Shown here in pieces: positions 10,544 through 21,288 of a stretch of 64,000 nt of DNA. Each line of letters starts with the position of its first letter. Position 1 is the first letter of the stretch. The position numbers were made by a program, and so were the translations under genes. The notes below the pieces were generated by a model. The model made no database searches. It was not told where the DNA came from and was given only the letters and a program-made list of their open reading frames with translations. The stretch spans positions 5,766,001-5,830,000 of the forward strand of contig JAGUCH010000004.1 in NCBI GenBank assembly GCA_019096065.1, in the 5' to 3' direction. This DNA comes from Paracyclopina nana (taxonomy: Eukaryota > Arthropoda > Copepoda > Cyclopoida > Cyclopettidae).

Positions 10544-11692
10544 CTTGAACTTCAATAATGAACATTGAACTCAAATAATTGTGCTTTGTGGCGGTTTGTC
10601 AACTTTTTAGAGAGGATAGAGGACAAAAGTGTTACGAGAGTCTGCATTATTTAGCTCACCCAAATTTTGGCTGTTTTCACTACCTTTAAGTTTGTTTTAA
10701 TGTTAATGAGTCTGGTAAAATTGGCCAACATAAACAAACCACCTTCTGAAAGTGAAACGCACTAGTGATGGAACGAGCCGGAAATTTTCAGCTTGATCAA
10801 GCTTCAAGCTTTTTGAAAAGTGTTCGAGCGATCCCAAGCTTTTGAAAATTATTATCAAGCTTTTTCAAGCTCCAAATTTTACATTTCAAGCTTTTTTCAA
10901 GCTTTTCACTTTTTAGTATTTTAACATAAAAGCGATTAGTCACCAGATTTGACAAAATTACCCCAAAAGCGCAATAAATGACAGAATTAGCTTTAACTTA
11001 GATTTAAAAGTACTTCACTCCCTCACGCAATTGTTAATTTTAAAATCAGCCCTTCTTTTGTTTTGATTAAAAATGGATAAAGTTTTGAAATTTGGTGTCA
11101 AGCTTTTTCAAGCTTTGCATATTTTGGGTTTCAAGCTTTTTCAAGCTTTTCAAAATTTGGTTCGAGCGATCCCAAGCTTTTTGCTTATGTAGCTCAAGCT
11201 GGGTTTTAGCTTCAAGCTTTCAAGCCAAGCTGAAACTCGTTCCATCACTAAAACGCACCAAAGTTTTGAATCTAATACAAGATCATTTCATTTGAAAAAA
11301 GTAAGTTAAATTTGACAAATGTTTTAGTAAAGTCAACAAATTGGGACTTTGCCGATGCCATTTTAGCCTAAGATTTGCCTTTAAGCCATTTTTTGAGGTC
11401 AACAAAACACATAAGGATCACCGTTCTTGTGATCATCTGCATTTTTCCTGTCCAGCCTGAGCTTAAGAGGCTCGTCATTAAGTATGCTGTTAGCAGTTTG
11501 ACCCTTTTGGATGTGCTTACTGCAAGGACAGCAACTTACTCCCTCAATAGAGTAGAATGGGGTGATTTGGTTGGCAGCCATAAATCAATATGCCCACAGG
11601 ATCCCAATGAAGTTTTTGATAAGATAATTTGAGTTTGGAGCCGCAAATTTATTTACAATCATTCATAACAATTATTCTACATTTTTTGCAGG
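10544..11692. other. Intergenic region between MTAP and HSF
   Basis: 1,149 bp containing the divergent promoters of MTAP (minus) and the heat shock factor gene (plus). It includes a hAT-type MITE at 10763-11250. The HSF 5' UTR exon must lie in the right part, because an acceptor abuts the HSF start codon. A 60-codon minus-strand frame (11581-11399) with a CCPC cluster is noted but not accepted. Confidence 0.6.
10763..11250. mobile_element. hAT-type MITE with 8-bp target-site duplication
   Basis: 488 bp bounded by perfect 15-bp terminal inverted repeats (TAGTGATGGAACGAG at the left, its complement at the right). It is flanked by identical 8-bp direct repeats AAACGCAC at 10755-10762 and 11251-11258. 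Eight-bp duplications and a (C/T)AGTGATGG end are characteristic of hAT elements. The interior is made of repeated TTTTCAAGCTT-like units and has no transposase frame, so it is non-autonomous. Confidence 0.9.
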
Positions 11693-13253
11693 ATGCTGCC
11701 CGTGACTGAAATTGTGCTGCCACAACTTGCTACTAGTGTACCAGCCTTCTTAGCAAAGCTGTGGAAGATGGTGGATGATCCAGACACTGACCACTTGATT
11801 TCCTGGGGTGATTTGGGCAACAGTTTCCTGATACATAACCAGGCAGAGTTTTCGCAAAGCTTGCTGCCTTACTATTACAAGCACTCAAACATGGCTAGCT
11901 TTGTCCGTCAACTCAATATGTATGGCTTCCATAAGGTGGTTGCTGTTGAGTCTGGTGGCCTCAAAAGTGAAAAGGACCTGGATATGGAATTTGCCCACCC
12001 ATGCTTCATCAGGGGTCAAGAGATTTTGCTGGGTAGCATCAAGCGGAAAGTTGCTAATAGCAAAACTAGTGGAACCATCCCTACTAATGCCACTTTCACT
12101 CCATCCCTCAAACCTGAAAAGGTATATCTTCACAGTAGCCATCACCTTGACAATTTATCATTGATTTTTGCCGTAGGTTACTGAGGTTCTCAATGAGGTC
12201 AGTCAATTGAGGGACAAGCAGGAAGACATGGACTCCAAATTGGAAAGTATGAAAAAAGAGAACGAGGCCCTATGGCGAGAAGTGGTTTCATTGAGGCAAA
12301 AGCATTCAAGTCAGCAGAAAATTGTTAACAAACTGATTCATTTCCTCATGAGCTATCTGCAAAGAACCATGCATCCAGGAAATGCCGTCAAAAGGAGGTA
12401 TCAGCAGCCCTTAGCCATCGAATCCAGGGGTCCAAAAAAGGCCAGATTTGACCCTTCATCTGCTGAGACTGTCGAGAGCAAAACAGCCTCGTTATCTGAA
12501 AATATGTCTGGGGAAGGCCCAGTCATTTTTGATGTCACTCACAATAATGAAGACATTTTTGATGACAACAATTACGAGAGCATGCCCACTGTCACATCTC
12601 CAACACCAACTAAATGTGAAGGCTCTATGAGTCCGCTGAGCATGGCTATGCAGGCAGTTGACCCTTCCTTGGTTAACCCTGCCATAATTGTTAACAAAGG
12701 TGCAAACAGCAGCTTTAGCATCAATAATTTGATTTCCCCGCCAAAAAGCACCGATACTGTGGCATCCGCTTCATTTTCAACTGCCAACAGTAGGCCTGTA
12801 CTACAGAGAGAAATCTCCAAGGAGGACTTTGATGTGGAGACCATGCACATGCAGAATGAGTTAGACAATTTGAAGGACATTTTGTCAGGTCAAATCACCC
12901 TGGATTCGAACATCATCAGCAACTTATTCAGCCCAAATGAGCCTCCTCTTGGAATCTACGGCACTGCTGCAGCAGCCTCACCATCTGGAAGTAATGAGCA
13001 GAGGATGCAATCACTTGAGATGGAAAATGCTGAGAGCAATAGGTATGATGATCAACCTACGCTCTTTGAGTTGGCAGATATTGAGGATGTTGGAGCGTTG
13101 ATGCCTCCACCCGAAACTACCGAGGATCCTTCCACATCTTCTTTTAGAGATGATGACTCTTATCCCAACCTGGAGACTCCAATCATTACTATGGATACAA
13201 TTGACACTAACCCTCTTTTGGCGCAAATCACTCGCTCAAAAAAGAAAAAGTAA
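11693..13253 (+). CDS. HSF1: Heat shock transcription factor (HSF1-type)
   Basis: Two exons, 11693-12121 and 12177-13253 (55-bp intron, phase 0), encode 501 residues. The winged-helix DNA-binding domain covers about residues 16-122, with the recognition segment [13 protein letters not shown]. The HR-A/B trimerisation coiled coil follows exon 2's start (about 144-215) and includes [18 protein letters not shown] and LRQKH, close to other animal HSF1 proteins. The C-terminal part is acidic and Ser/Pro-rich, as expected of the regulatory and activation region, and ends in a lysine run. HSF trimers bind nGAAn repeats and drive chaperone genes. The acceptor TTTTTTGCAG ends one base before the start ATG, so the 5' UTR is spliced. 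A poly(A) signal AATAAA is at 13298-13303. Confidence 0.95.
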
Positions 13254-15027
13254 TTTGTGTAAAATGATTGAATCAATTATCAAGGTATCAAGCCTTCAAT
13301 AAAACTCTGTATCAGAAGATGGCGCATATTTCCCACCAGCACATAAATATTGAATAAATGTCATCGATGTTGATATTTGGCTCTTTTTGACAGAAGTCTC
13401 TGATATGGCTTTTACAGAACAGTGCTCCCAGAGCTGTGTAAGGCAATATGTGCCTTTTTGAAAAGCAATTGAAAATACAATTTCTTGAAGGTCTGGTAAC
13501 GCGTAGGAGTCGGGTGACTTGAAAAAACCAGCTTGTATTTTTGAGGCCTTACAACTTATGTTGTGTGATGAAGGAACTCATCCCTAACATCCCCTCATTC
13601 GAAATTTTTAGGCTAAAAATTACCGAACCTTCAAAAGTACAAAAGTGTGTTGTCATTAATGCTCGAACCTAAACACTAGACTTATGTTTACTCGAACCCA
13701 GCCCCCTTTTCCCCCTGATTCTTGATTATAACAATTACGTGATTCCAAAGCTAAGAACGATAAATTATAATAATATTTTGTTAGATGACATGGTAGTTCC
13801 CTCCGAATATAAAATTGATGTCATGTGGTAGCTTGTAAGTACACATGCACTCAGAATGCCATAAAGTTTATGCATGACTGCGAAAGCTTGAAGAACTATT
13901 ATATTTCGCCAAATGGCAACAGCTTCCTCAGCAACGCGGCTCTGTGGCTAAGTCTCTGTTGCCAACCACTCTCTTTTGGCCTGAAAACCGCAGCCGAGTT
14001 TTTTCCGAGCCGTCACTTACTCGATCCGCACACTGGTGTGAGTCAGCTCATGCTGATTGCAAGTCGTTCTCGTACGTGTTCAAAGACCGGAGGAGTCAAG
14101 GCCCTCCTCAGCCAAGGACCCAATTTTGGGGAAAGCCACATTCAATCCAATTGAAAATCTTCCACTTCGACGATCTTTGGGCTCTTTGCAAAAAACGGCG
14201 AAAATTCGTCGGACAAAACGATCTTTGATATCTGGGCACGTGATTTCTCGGCTTAGGTTGCTCATTCAATTTGGCAACCAGTGATTGAGGTAAGGCGTGG
14301 TCCCAATTTCAATTCTTTTTTAATTTTATTAAAAGCTTTTGCGCCAATCCATTTCGCGAGTAATTTTGAAAAGTTGTTATTCCCGTTTGGTAGCATTAGA
14401 AAACTACTCTCACTTTCTTAATGATGCTTTTTCCCTGGATAATGACAAGCGTTCACTTGACACTTGGCTGTTTGTTGGCATTGCCATTAAGTTTTCTTAT
14501 TCAATATTTCATTATCATGATTTCTTACGGCTAGTGGAAGTAATGTTTTACGAGTTACTGTAGCATGATTTATGCTTTGACAGAATACCATTCAACAATG
14601 TTGAAATTCACGTGTCTCATATTCAATATGTGATTATGCTTCGTTTCACCGGAAAGGGATTTCGAATGATTAATTGAGATCAGCTTAGACAGTTCATTAC
14701 GTAGGCTTGATGAAGATCTGAAGCTGTGCTGCGAGATAAATCGATAAGGATAGAATATGTGAAACTCTACAGTTGTGTTGTTATATGCACTTATTCACCA
14801 CCTGAACAGATTGCCAGCTTCGGCGGCGTCTTGTGCAGCTAAAGATAATTGCCATACACCCCCAGAATGCCCAGCTGAATAAGCAGTGCAGTTAGACTCT
14901 GACCTTGATTGACTTGAACGTTTTTATCTGAAATACTTAAGACATTGCTCTAATATCATTTGCAGGGCTGTGTTGAGCAATCTAGGAGCTCTCTTCAGGA
15001 CGCATTTCGAATTATTGGCTAGCAAAA
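13254..15027. other. HSF 3' region and PITP promoter / 5' UTR
   Basis: About 1.8 kb between HSF and PITP. The stretch around 13930-14290 is less AT-rich and ends in a strong donor, TTGAG/GTAAGG (intron start 14290). An acceptor ATCATTTGCAG lies near 14965, upstream of the PITP start. This suggests a 5' UTR exon ending at 14289 and a leader exon from about 14966. Open frames within it look non-coding. Confidence 0.45.
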
Positions 15028-16378
15028 ATGATCATTAAGGAATTCCGGATCACGCTCCCCATGACGGTGGAGGAGTACCAGGTGGCACAGTTGTACAGCG
15101 TAGCTGAGGCCAGCAAAAACGAGACTGGAGGTGGCGAAGGCGTGGAAGTGCAGAAAAACGAGCCCTATGACAACGTTCCCCTTTTGGGGGGCAAGTTCAA
15201 CCAGGGTCAGTACACGTACAAGGTCTACCACTTGGCCTCCAAGGTGCCTGGATTTGTCAGGCTGTTGGCACCCAAAGGATCACTGGAGATTCACGAGGAA
15301 GCATGGAATGCGTATCCCTACTGCAAGACCGTATTGTCCAATCCAGGGTAATTACATTTTTAAAAGCAAGCGTTGATGCGAATTTATTGCACAACTTGGT
15401 TCTTTTGAAGTTGGTTTAAGGTACTCGAGGGACTGCTCGAAAAAGGCGTTTAAAATTTCACGTTTTCCAAGGTTTTTCCCCCACAAGTCTTTGATTAAAG
15501 TAGTGTAAGAGGACTCTCATCTTGTTGGAAAAGAAGTTAGGCTATTACTAAAGTAGCATGCTTCTTCTACAACTCCACAATCTTGCGTTGCAACAAACAA
15601 CAACAGAGAAAGCAGCTTCGCATGAGGAAATTAATCAAGGCCTTCTCATTACTTTCGTTTCACCAATGTGATGCGTTCCTCCTATTAAGATATCTCAAAG
15701 TGAATGAAAGGCGCTCGCCTTCGTCACAAAGCCAAAAATTCTTCAGGAAGCAATTACTTTGGTCGAGAACATGAAAGAGCTATTTGTACTCTGGTAGCTG
15801 GATAGTGAGGCCTTTTGATCAATCTAGGATGAAAGCTGGCTCAATTATTCATGGAGATAAACGTGTTTTCCATGTGTTGCAGGTACATGAAGGACAACTT
15901 CTTTATTAAGGTGGAGACCTACCACAAGGCTGACCGAGGTGACTCTGAGAATGTGCACGAGTTGTCCGCGGATCAACTGAAGAAGCGCGAGGTCATTTAC
16001 ATCGACATTGCCAACGACCGCGTGAGCACGGCCGATTTCAAGGCCGACGAGGACCCGACTACCTACAAGTCTGAAAAGACCGGCCGAGGCCCCCTCGATT
16101 CTCCCGAGTGGAAAAAGAAAGTCGAGCCTTACATGACATGCTACAAGCTCGTCACAGTCGAGTTCAAGTGGTTCGGTCTCCAGAATAAAGTGGAAGACTT
16201 CATTATGACGACGGAGAGGAGGCTGTTCCACAACTTCCATCGTCAGGTGTTCTGTTGGACTGACAGGTGGTACGGGATGACCATGGATGACATCCGGGCC
16301 TTGGAGGACAAGACCAAAGAAGAGTTGGAACAACAGCGACAAAGTGGGGAAGTTCGAGGAACGAAGCCCATCAACTAA
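15028..16378 (+). CDS. PITPNA: Class I phosphatidylinositol transfer protein
   Basis: Two exons, 15028-15347 and 15883-16378, joined in phase 2, give 271 residues (human PITP-alpha 270). The family signatures are clear: [23 protein letters not shown] at the N terminus, QYTYKVYHL (Thr and Lys of the inositol-headgroup site), NAYPYCKT (ligand-contacting Asn and Cys), [24 protein letters not shown] and [13 protein letters not shown]. These proteins shuttle phosphatidylinositol and phosphatidylcholine between membranes and support phosphoinositide signalling in the cytosol. The length and C terminus match the soluble alpha/beta class rather than the long RdgB class. The intron is 535 bp. The poly(A) signal AATAAA is at 16463-16468. 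Confidence 0.95.
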
Positions 16379-17130
16379 TTCTAGCAGAAAATTACCAGCC
16401 ATTCCTAGCACTATTCTCCTACTATCCCACCATAGCAATGTAAAAGCACCCTAGGGTGTTTCAATAAATTGGCACCTTTTAGGGCTTTTTTGGTCAGCAG
16501 CTGAGGGCAGATGGTTCAGGATATCATCTCTGTAGGTGTTTTTCTATGCTCTCACTTTCTTGATGTAACTCTAAAAAAGATATGGTGCGAACTTCTTCTA
16601 AATCTTAGGAATGGTTGCTGATGTTATTGAAGAAAAAGATTTTAATTTTTAGCTACATATATGAGAGATTCAATCAAACCAAGTGGCTTGATTTGATTGA
16701 TGTACTTTTATTTTGTCTTAGCTGCTGCCTCAAGTCACCGCTACTCTTCTTTTACAAGGAACCGTTTTAGTCACTACCATTCAAAGTGCATATTACAACC
16801 ACCCCCCTCTCTAAAAGTGTAATTACTCCACTATTATGTACCGCCGTGTCTCTCAAGTCAAGCTTATTATGGCACGAGCTATCATAAAGTGAATGAGCTT
16901 CCTCTCATCATGATTGATAAAGTATTTGATTTTGATGACATTCGCGCACCCGACCCCGGATTTTTAACTGTTGCTGGTGATTTACCCATACAAGATACTA
17001 AGACTATTTTTTTCAACCCTCCCCTGCATATACTTGATGATTCACTCAACGTATATGGAGTTGTGGAGTCTTTATTGGTGAATGTATGAAAACTGTAAGA
17101 ATAAAAAGTCACGCTGCTACCATAATGGTC
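16379..17130. other. Convergent 3' intergenic region
   Basis: About 750 bp between the PITP stop and the stop of the minus-strand gene at 17131. It contains the PITP poly(A) signal (AATAAA at 16463) and a minus-strand AATAAA at 17076-17071 for the next gene. A 66-codon plus frame at 16889-17089 has no recognisable feature. Confidence 0.6.
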
Positions 17131-17634
17131 TCATTTCGTCACAGCTTGAGTATATGAGGGCAAATCGCCATCGTCCAGATAGAGGTCAACATAATTGGGA
17201 GGAATCGAGTCAGTCTTGTATGGTAATGGGCCATCCGTGATCCGGGTACGTCCGTGAGATGTGCCAACCCTTTGCTCTTCGGCGTTTGTGTTCGTTGGGT
17301 TTTTTCGTTTTCTACAACATTTTATCAATTGAGCAATGGAGATACCAATGCATACGGTCAATATGATGGCGATGATTCCGATCACGATTCCAGTAGCAAT
17401 TTTAGAGGTCAAGCTGACGTCTTCCCAGGTAGGTGAGTCAGAATTGGCCTCCATGGCATCCTCACAGCCTTCAAGGTAACCATGAACTCCAAAGTAGCGT
17501 TCACAGCTCTTGGTTGAGGTTGAAGGCTTTTTCGTTTGGAAGTACTGCGAGTAGTCCCAAATGCAGAAGTAAGATTCGACGTTGCAGCCTGCATTTCGCA
17601 TTTGGCCATCTTGCTTCGACTTGGAGGAGAACAT
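17131..17634 (-). CDS. Unrecognised single-pass membrane protein with PPxY motif
   Basis: A 167-residue minus-strand frame; I do not recognise the family. The N-terminal region has four cysteines (C17, C24, C44, C57) that could form two disulfides. A strong hydrophobic helix covers about residues 80-104 and is followed by KCCRKRK, so the N terminus is likely extracellular or lumenal and the C terminus cytosolic. The tail has a PPNY motif (145-148) and an LPSY near the end; PPxY motifs bind WW domains such as those of Nedd4-type ligases. No signal peptide is present. A TAG in frame just upstream could also be part of an acceptor, so an upstream exon with a signal sequence is possible. A minus-strand AATAAA lies 55-60 bp past the stop. 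Confidence 0.65.
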   Translation of the reverse strand: MFSSKSKQDGQMRNAGCNVESYFCIWDYSQYFQTKKPSTSTKSCERYFGVHGYLEGCEDAMEANSDSPTWEDVSLTSKIATGIVIGIIAIILTVCIGISIAQLIKCCRKRKNPTNTNAEEQRVGTSHGRTRITDGPLPYKTDSIPPNYVDLYLDDGDLPSYTQAVTK

Positions 17635-17727
17635 TTTCCGAATCTACGAACTGTGTCTACTTAAACAGCCGAAGCTCGAATGAAGCTGAGGCAAGTTGGA
17701 ACTTTCATAACTACATATCACGAAACC

Positions 17728-17733
17728 TTTATT
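17728..17733 (-). terminator. Poly(A) signal of the 17748-18257 gene
   Basis: Minus-strand AATAAA (TTTATT on the plus strand) about 15 bp past the stop of the upstream minus-strand gene. It separates that transcript from the one starting near 17634. Confidence 0.6.
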
Positions 17734-17747
17734 TCTATGCAAAAAAA

Positions 17748-18257
17748 CTAGAAGTATCTTGATTTGAAATCGTGCTGCTTTCTCAACAGAGTATTCTTAG
17801 ATTCGAGTAACATGTACCGTGAACATTGAGTCGCATAATCAAACTTGTACACGGATTTCAGTGTCTTATTGTTGTTGCTATGGGCCACACCAAACTCTTC
17901 CAGCTCAAATTCGTTGTCGTCTTCGGTGAAATCTTCACCCGTATTGATGTTAGGTGTAGATGAGCTTACCCTCAATTTTGAAGCTTTGCGAGTCAAGAAG
18001 GTTTCTTGAAGCTCAGCTCCGAATTTCAGCGATTCAAGGTAAAAATTGACGTTTTTGTCTGCGGTAGCAACTGCGTTTTCTCTATTGGTTTCTGGCCTTT
18101 GTTCCTCTAGCTTGCTCCTCTGTTGCTGCAAATTCCAAATCTGGCCCACTTTCCAGCTCCAAACTGGAATATGTGCCGAAAAGCCTAATGGTTGACAGCG
18201 TCGACCAACAGAAGAGTTTTGGCTTTCTATGCCACTGTCCTCGCTAAGCTCTGCCAT
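17748..18257 (-). CDS. Unrecognised 169-residue protein with DSGxxS motif
   Basis: A single-exon minus-strand frame of 169 residues with no recognised domain. Residues 7-12 read DSGIES, which fits the DSG-phi-x-S phosphodegron recognised by beta-TrCP/Slimb when both serines are phosphorylated. The middle is polar and charged, with an acidic stretch (TEDDNEFELEEFG). The C terminus is basic and aromatic. No signal peptide or membrane helix is seen, so a soluble intracellular protein is likely. The gene has its own poly(A) signal close behind the stop, and is divergent from SF3A3 with 460 bp between starts. It could have further exons. Confidence 0.6.
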   Translation of the reverse strand: MAELSEDSGIESQNSSVGRRCQPLGFSAHIPVWSWKVGQIWNLQQQRSKLEEQRPETNRENAVATADKNVNFYLESLKFGAELQETFLTRKASKLRVSSSTPNINTGEDFTEDDNEFELEEFGVAHSNNNKTLKSVYKFDYATQCSRYMLLESKNTLLRKQHDFKSRYF

Positions 18258-18717
18258 TTTACATTGAAGACTGTCAAGATTCTGAAGAAGCCATACGAAA
18301 TAAATCTTTAAATCCGTCCCTACACTCCTTAAATTGGATGAATCCCGACTTGTGGCATGTACCTTGGCGCGAGGAAATTGATTGATGTACTCCCTGCTAC
18401 TTAGATAGACATTTTGACAAGTGTGGAATATTTTTTTCCAATCATAAAGTGTACGCCTTATACATAAAGTTACTCAATTACTCAATCTACATTTATGATG
18501 CAATTGTTAATCCATTTTATGATCTTTGAATTAGAATTAATATTTTCCGTTGAAGATCATTTCGGATTTTTTTCGGCGGAATTCAATGCATAATGGTGGT
18601 TTTTGTTGTAAAAATCCAAGAGTGATCTGGTAGCCCTTCAATTCGAGTCCGGCTTGTTTTGTAAACAAACAAATAAAAAGTCGCGAACGTTTTCCCAACA
18701 TCTCATAGATTGAAGCC
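18258..18717. promoter_or_regulatory. Divergent promoter interval, 18257 gene / SF3A3
   Basis: 460 bp of AT-rich sequence between two divergent start codons. It should contain both promoters. No specific element was identified. Confidence 0.45.
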
Positions 18718-20299
18718 ATGGAGTCGTTACTTGAGCAGCAGAGGCGGTATCATGAAGAAATGGAGCGTTTGATGGACGCCATGGTCGGCGAAAAAATGGC
18801 CACAAAGAAGTCGCACAAAGAGGAATTGAACTCGGAGCATCGACAACGCGCCATGGTTGACCGATACAAAGAGTGCGCTGGTTTGCTCAAGGAAATCTAC
18901 GAAGACAAGGATGGCCAACGGCGAGAAGAAGTGGCCAAGTTGTCAGGGCCAAACGAGTTCACAGAGTTCTACGATAGGCTAAAGCAAATAAAAGAGTTCC
19001 ATAGGCGTCATCCGGGCGAGTCCATATCCATTCCCATGTCAGTTGAATTTGAAGAGCTGAAGAAGGCTCGGGAAGGAAACGACGACTCCATCATGGCAGA
19101 GTTCACCGATGAAGAAGGCTACGGTCGGTATTTGGACCTGCACGAGTGCTACGAGAAATTTGTCAACCTCAAGGGAGTTGAGAAGATCGACTATGTCACC
19201 TACCTAAGCATTTTTGACAAGCTGTTCGACATCCCCAAAGACAAAAAGGGATCAGATTACAAGGTGTACTTGGGAATGCTTTTGGACTACCTCTTTGACT
19301 TTACTCGACGAGTGAAACCTTTGCTTGATATCAACGCTGAGCTGGAAGAAGTCTCTAAGGAGTTTGAGCCCAAATTCGTCTCTGGTGACTTTCCTGGGTG
19401 GCCAAAGGAAACGGGCGGTGCTCTTACACACACTGGGGCTCACTTAGATTTGTCAGCGTTCTCATCACCAGAGGAGCTGGCAAGTTTGGGACTAGATCGT
19501 CTCAAGTCTGCGCTCATGGCATTGGGCCTGAAATGTGGAGGAACCCTCGAGGAACGGGCTGACAGATTGTTTTCGACTAAAGGCAAAGCTTTGAGTGATC
19601 TGGATCCAGCCCTGTTTGCCAAGTCAAAAGGCAAAGCTTCGTCGGCTCACCGAAGTGCCAAAGAGCTTGAGAAACAAAAGGAAATCGCAAGCATGGAGGC
19701 CCAGGTGTATCGTTTCTCCGAAATTCTCTCTGAGCAAAGAGCCAACACGAAAGAAAACGTAGAACGAAAGCAAGCTCGTACTGAGTTTGAGAGGGAGGAC
19801 TCTGAGGAAGAAGAGTCTGAGGAGGAGCCTGAACCTGTGGATGAAGACGATGACATCCCTTACAATCCGAAGAACTTGCCACTGGGCTGGGATGGAAAAC
19901 CAATTCCATATTGGTTGTACAAGTTGCACGGGCTCAACATATCTTACAACTGTGAAATTTGTGGCAACTACACATACAAAGGGCCCAAGGCTTTTCAAAG
20001 GCATTTTGCTGAATGGAGGCATGCACACGGTACGTTTTTTAAAAGTTTTATGATTATTTTTCTCAGTTCCTAATTTGATTGTGGATGTTGCAGGCATGAG
20101 GTGTCTTGGTATTCCGAACACTGCTCATTTCGCAAACGTGACGCAAATTGAAGACGCGATGGCGCTATGGGAAAAGCTGAAAGTGCAAAAATCAGAAGAA
20201 GCCTTCAAGCCCGACCAAGAGGAGGAATTCGAGGACTCTCAAGGCAATGTTGTAAATAAGAAAATCTATGAGGATTTGAAACGCCAGGGTCTCTTGTAA
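18718..20299 (+). CDS. SF3A3: Splicing factor 3A subunit 3 (SF3a60)
   Basis: Two exons, 18718-20029 and 20094-20299 (64-bp intron, phase 1), encode 505 residues (human SF3A3 501). The protein starts with the family's N-terminal helix containing [15 protein letters not shown]. The middle has a SAP-like segment ([26 protein letters not shown]) and an acidic linker. The end carries the matrin-type zinc finger, [26 protein letters not shown], then [21 protein letters not shown] and [10 protein letters not shown]. It is part of SF3a in the U2 snRNP and is needed for prespliceosome assembly in the nucleus. The intron splits the zinc-finger region at HAHG/MRCLG. A poly(A) signal AATAAA begins one base after the stop (20301-20306). 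Confidence 0.96.
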
Positions 20300-20350
20300 A
20301 AATAAAATCTAGAGCGTATAATAGTATGAGTTCAAGTGGGGAAGTCAGCC

Positions 20351-21288
20351 ATGAAAAGTAGGATGGTGCCAAGAATGGATAAAGGTAAGAGCATGTTTGG
20401 TCTGTCATGGAGACGGAAGCTATTCACAGCGGAACTGTCGGAGCATCTGAGCCGTTGCATCTGTTTTCGTCCTCCCCAAGCTCGTAATTAACCTCGAAAT
20501 TTATTTATAACTATCATAAGTACTCGTACAATGAGGCGTCTTTTCTGATAGCATTGAGAGCACTCCAAACTTTTCTGCTGATCAGTTGATCAAAGGTTCA
20601 ACTAGAGAGGTCAGACAAACTACAAACTACGATGATAGCCTTAACTTAATGCATCACTGTCTGGACTGCTTTTATGCCGATGACTTCTATTCGACCGAGA
20701 GATCTGATGGATTTATTGAAGAGTTGCAAGATTCACTCGCTGATCACGCTGATAGCATCATACCGAATTCACCCACATTTCTAGCAGTCCTGAAATTAGT
20801 TGCTCCTTTATCAGCAATAGAGCACACAACGCCAGAACCTACGCAGAGTCCACTAATAGTGGGAAATAGGAATAAGAAGAAAAGGAAGAAGTTAAGGAGG
20901 AAATTTCCACAGCACGATAGCCTTGAACGAACCATTGAATGGAGCGGAGATCCGGACGAGACTTTTAGTTGTAAGCAGATCTAAATGTCAAATTGCATCT
21001 TAATCAATTTTCAATTCTATTCCAGCCATGGGGGAAAATATGAAAGTTTTGAGTGCGTCAACGCACAAAAGTGTGGAGAAAACGGTTGACAACCTGACAA
21101 GTATTCCAGTGTGGTATTATGCCTTCAGTATAGCCCCTCTCATTTTCGCCCTCGGCATGATGATTGGTTCCGTCTTTTTCGGCTGCCTCAACCTGTCGGG
21201 GAAAAGCTTGTTCAACGCTGTGTGGGGAATTCCCGATCTAATCATCGAAAGCTCTACCGACGCGACGACGACGACGACTACGACCTAA
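20351..21288 (+). CDS. Unrecognised membrane protein gene, exon structure uncertain
   Basis: The secure part is an exon ending at 20970 (donor AGTT/GTAAGC), a 55-bp intron and an exon from 21026 to the stop at 21286-21288. Joined, they read in frame through ETFS-SMGENMK. The first exon part has a basic run (NKKKRKKLRRK). The second encodes a long hydrophobic helix (YYAFSIAPLIFALGMMIGSVFFGCL) near the C terminus and ends in a threonine run from a GAC/ACG triplet repeat. The start is unclear. An ATG in frame lies at 20650, and a good acceptor, TTTTCTGCTGATCAG, lies before 20586. A short exon starting at ATG 20351 with donor AAAG/GTAAGA (20385) is possible, but its phase suits only a weaker acceptor. 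I do not recognise the family. Confidence 0.5.

Noticed and set aside
11399-11581. 60-codon minus-strand frame with a CCPC cluster and C-terminal VFC
   Set aside because: Too short to judge, no poly(A) signal or splice support was seen, and it lies where the HSF 5' UTR should be. It could be real only if conserved elsewhere.
13944-14228. 94-codon plus-strand frame upstream of PITP
   Set aside because: It overlaps two other open frames of similar length, and the region ends in a strong donor that fits a 5' UTR exon better than a gene.
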